Source: Deltaproteobacteria bacterium (GTDB taxonomy: Bacteria > Desulfobacterota > DSM-4660 > Desulfatiglandales > Desulfatiglandaceae). From it: a stretch of 16,367 nt of DNA. Location: positions 1 to 16,367 of the forward strand of contig JABGPV010000101.1 of the NCBI GenBank assembly GCA_018644785.1, given 5' to 3'. Below are positions 14,498 to 16,367 of this stretch, piece after piece; the first letter of the stretch is position 1; each line of letters starts with the position of its first letter. Both the position numbers and the translations under genes were made by a program. Below the pieces are notes generated by a model, which saw only the letters and a list, made by a program, of their open reading frames with translations, ran no database searches and was not told where the DNA came from.

Positions 14498-15547
14498 CTA
14501 TTGGACAAAAATCCTTTCCTCGGATGTGGATATCACGTTCCCGATGATCACGGCATCATGAACACCCCCGGTCTTCAATTCTCTCAGCAAATCGGCGGAA
14601 TCCTTTTCAGACACACTGACGAGAAGCCCCCCGGATGTCTGAGGATCAAACAGAAGATCCTGAAGGAAGCGATCCACCGAAAGGCCAAACTCCGTCATAC
14701 CGGCGCGAAATTCCCGGTTTCCATAGGCCCCCGCCGGAATAAATCCCATCTGCGCATATTCCCGGGCTTCGGGAATAATGGGAATTCGGTCACTTTGCAG
14801 ACGAATGGCGCATCCCGACCCCAGGACCATCTCCGCCAGGTGACCCAGAAGGCCAAAACCCGTGATATCGGTGCAGGCATGCACCTCATAACGGCTCATG
14901 ATCTCAGCCGGTTTTCGATTCAACCGGGCCATGAGGTGCGTAACCGATTCAATCACCTCCGGTGAAGCAATCCCCCCTTTAATGGCCGTGTTCACAATAC
15001 CGGTTCCCAGGGGTTTGGTCAAAATCAGCTTGTCGCCGGCTTTAAGATTTTGCTTGGTGAGAACACGTTCCGGGTGGATAAAACCGGTAACGCTCAAACC
15101 GTATTTCAATTCCGGATCCTCCACGCTGTGACCGCCCACCAGGACCACGCCGGCCTCTTTCATCTTGTCAAGCCCCCCCTGAAGGATCTCCCGAAGGATT
15201 GACATATCCATCTGTTCCAGGGGGAATCCCACCAGATTCATGGCGGTCTTGGGAACACCGCCCATGGCGTAGACATCGCTCAAAGCATTGGCGGCCGCGA
15301 TCTGTCCAAACCAGTAGGGATCATCCACAATGGGGGTGAAAAAATCCACGGTCTGGATCAGGGCCAGATCATCATTCACCCGGTAAACACCGGCATCGTC
15401 CGCTCGGTCGAGGCCTACGATCACATTTTCATCCGTTGGAAATTCCATTCCACAAAGCGCCCGATCCAGGTCCCCTGGCGGCAGTTTGGACGCTCAGCCG
15501 GAACCTTTCACGGTTTGCGTAAGACGGATTTCTTTTTTTTCGGTCAA
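14498..15547 (-). CDS. selD: Selenide, water dikinase SelD, a selenoprotein (Sec encoded by TGA)
   Basis: SelD makes selenophosphate from selenide and ATP, the donor for selenocysteine. An ordinary reading begins only at ATG 15448, which would lose the catalytic N-terminus. Reading on upstream in the same frame through one TGA (15496-15494) gives IRLTQTVKGSGUASKLPPGD, matching SelD from its start, with the TGA exactly at the catalytic Cys/Sec (Sec18) and Lys21 after it. TTG 15547 has agggag 7 nt upstream and yields 349 residues, the family length. Later motifs are ADDAGVY, QTVDFFTPIV, LVGGHSVEDPE and DPQTSGG. A bSECIS candidate follows the TGA. So the gene is intact, not a pseudogene. yedF follows. 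Confidence 0.93.
15459..15496 (-). promoter_or_regulatory. UGA selenocysteine codon and candidate bSECIS hairpin of selD
   Basis: The UGA is at 15496-15494. Sixteen nt after it begins a perfect 5-bp stem, ccagg/cctgg (15478-15474 with 15470-15466), capped by a GGA loop whose first two bases are G, as bacterial SECIS elements require for SelB binding. A lower 3-bp gcc/ggc stem extends it after an internal loop. The distance from UGA to loop lies within the range known for bacteria. Confidence 0.72.
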
Positions 15548-15652
15548 TGGTTTTCTCCCTGGCTTTGAAGGTCCTTTAAGCTAACCCCCGTATTTTCTTT
15601 TTTCAATCTGGAATTTCCGATATTAAAATTGATCAGATAAGGAAAATCCGAT

Positions 15653-15722
15653 CCGGCCGTCGTAGCCTTGCTATTGCCGACTCCGCCAAAGTGGCTACGA
15701 CGGCCGGGTTGGCGGAGTCGGC
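15653..15722. repeat. Interleaved inverted repeats in A-B-A'-B' order
   Basis: Two perfect inverted repeats interlock. A (15653-15667, 15 bp) pairs with A' (15693-15707); B (15676-15689, 14 bp) pairs with B' (15709-15722). B lies inside the A loop and A' inside the B loop, so only one long hairpin can form at a time. It overlaps the end of the kinase gene and lies upstream of selD on the transcribed strand. On the minus strand the A hairpin is followed by a loose T-rich stretch (atcggattttcc), so weak termination is possible. Confidence 0.85.
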
Positions 15723-16367
15723 TCAGATGGAAATCGTCCATCGGGAGTAAGATCCGGCCCGCCGTGAATCAACACGTCATCATGGTCAACGGGGAATTCC
15801 GCTGTAATGTCCATGCCATTATCGTACCTGAACCAGACTTCGCCTTTAAGCTGTTTTCGGATCAGGTTTCGAATCAGTTTTAAACCCAGTGTCTCGGTGC
15901 CTTCAATATCCACATTTTCAGGAATTCCGGCCCCATTGTCGCGTATTCGCAAATGAATCCGTTTTCCATCTATTTCCGACATGGAGATGAAACATTCCCC
16001 TGTCGTGTCTTCAGGATAGGCGTGCTTGTAGACATTTGACAGCAATTCGTTTAACACCAGTGCACAGGGAATGGCCTGGGTGACGGACAGAAAAACATGG
16101 GAACACTCAATTTTGGGACGAACCCTTCGATAGCTGTTGGTGTAAATCTGGCCAATGGAACCCAGCAGCCTTCGGATGTGGACCGCCATATCGATTCGGG
16201 TGAAAGACTCGCTGCGGTAGAGTTGAGAATGCACCAGGCTCATGGCGTAAATCTTTGACCGGGCATCGGCCAGTACCATCCTTGCCTCCTCACTCAGCGT
16301 CCTTCGACGGGTTAGATCCATGAGGCTGGAAATCACCTGCAGGTTGTTCTTCACACGATGATGGATT
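15695..16367 (-). CDS. Sensor histidine kinase, C-terminal part (HisKA_2 type, 5' truncated)
   Basis: The gene runs off the right edge; 223 residues are visible. It begins in the phospho-acceptor box IHHRVKNNLQVISSLMDL, which is the HisKA_2 form, and continues into the ATPase domain with the N-box VLNELLSNVYKHAYP, the G1 box RDNGAGIP and the G2 region TLGLKLI. It would autophosphorylate on histidine in response to an input domain that lies outside the window, so its signal is unknown. The core ends at about AEFPV; the tail is nonconserved. Its last eight codons (PTPPTRPS) and the TAG lie inside the B' and A' repeats, so the end of the gene seems to have been replaced by the repeat element. 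Confidence 0.9.
   Translation of the reverse strand, partial: IHHRVKNNLQVISSLMDLTRRRTLSEEARMVLADARSKIYAMSLVHSQLYRSESFTRIDMAVHIRRLLGSIGQIYTNSYRRVRPKIECSHVFLSVTQAIPCALVLNELLSNVYKHAYPEDTTGECFISMSEIDGKRIHLRIRDNGAGIPENVDIEGTETLGLKLIRNLIRKQLKGEVWFRYDNGMDITAEFPVDHDDVLIHGGPDLTPDGRFPSEPTPPTRPS

Noticed and set aside
14498..15448. A SelD truncated at its N-terminus, as if a pseudogene
   Set aside because: Reading through the single TGA restores the complete family N-terminus with a proper start, so Sec decoding explains it better than decay.
15544..15741. A 65-codon minus-strand frame ending at the selD start
   Set aside because: Its first third is encoded by the interleaved repeat and overlaps the kinase; no ribosome-binding site supports a start. 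The part nearest selD could be coupled to it, but evidence is too thin.

Overview
This 16.4 kb window looks like chromosomal DNA of an anaerobic, selenium-using Gram-negative bacterium, most likely of the Desulfobacterota. That placement is an inference. It rests on an oxygen-independent type glycerol-3-phosphate dehydrogenase (GlpA/GlpB), a selenocysteine-containing SelD beside a YedF-type protein, a type A RNase P RNA, and intergenic heptamer repeats. No rRNA, tRNA, CRISPR array, transposase or phage gene was seen.

Layout. (1) 1-1981, plus strand: the 3' part of a coiled-coil C4 zinc-ribbon protein, the RNase P RNA gene rnpB, a spacer bounded by inverted heptamer repeats, then yggT and a DUF167 (yggU) gene. 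(2) 1970-2785, minus strand: a GlpR-type DeoR repressor, divergent from the glycerol genes across a regulatory region with two candidate operators. (3) 3085-12204, plus strand: glpA, glpB and a complete rhizobial-type glycerol ABC importer, glpS, glpT (ATPases), glpP, glpQ (permeases), glpU (DUF2160 membrane protein) and glpV (large periplasmic binding protein), closed by a strong intrinsic terminator. (4) 15547-12279, minus strand: a selenium cluster of selD (a selenoprotein with an in-frame TGA and a candidate bSECIS hairpin) and yedF, then a yajD-type HNH gene and a membrane-anchored protein of unknown function. (5) Right edge, minus strand: the C-terminal part of a HisKA_2-type sensor histidine kinase whose last codons lie inside a set of interleaved inverted repeats.

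How the genes work together. GlpV would capture glycerol in the periplasm, GlpPQ with GlpU would form the membrane channel, and GlpST would power uptake. Glycerol would be phosphorylated by a GlpK that is not in this window. GlpAB would oxidise glycerol 3-phosphate to dihydroxyacetone phosphate, but the usual membrane anchor GlpC is also missing here. GlpR would repress both directions when glycerol 3-phosphate is absent. Separately, SelD makes selenophosphate and is itself probably a selenoprotein.

The points most worth a second look are: the complementary ATPase degeneracy of GlpS and GlpT, which predicts one working and one dead nucleotide site in an importer; the hidden selenocysteine start of selD; a run of twelve consecutive heptamers inside the transporter operon; and the A-B-A'-B' interleaved inverted repeat that supplies the end of the kinase gene.
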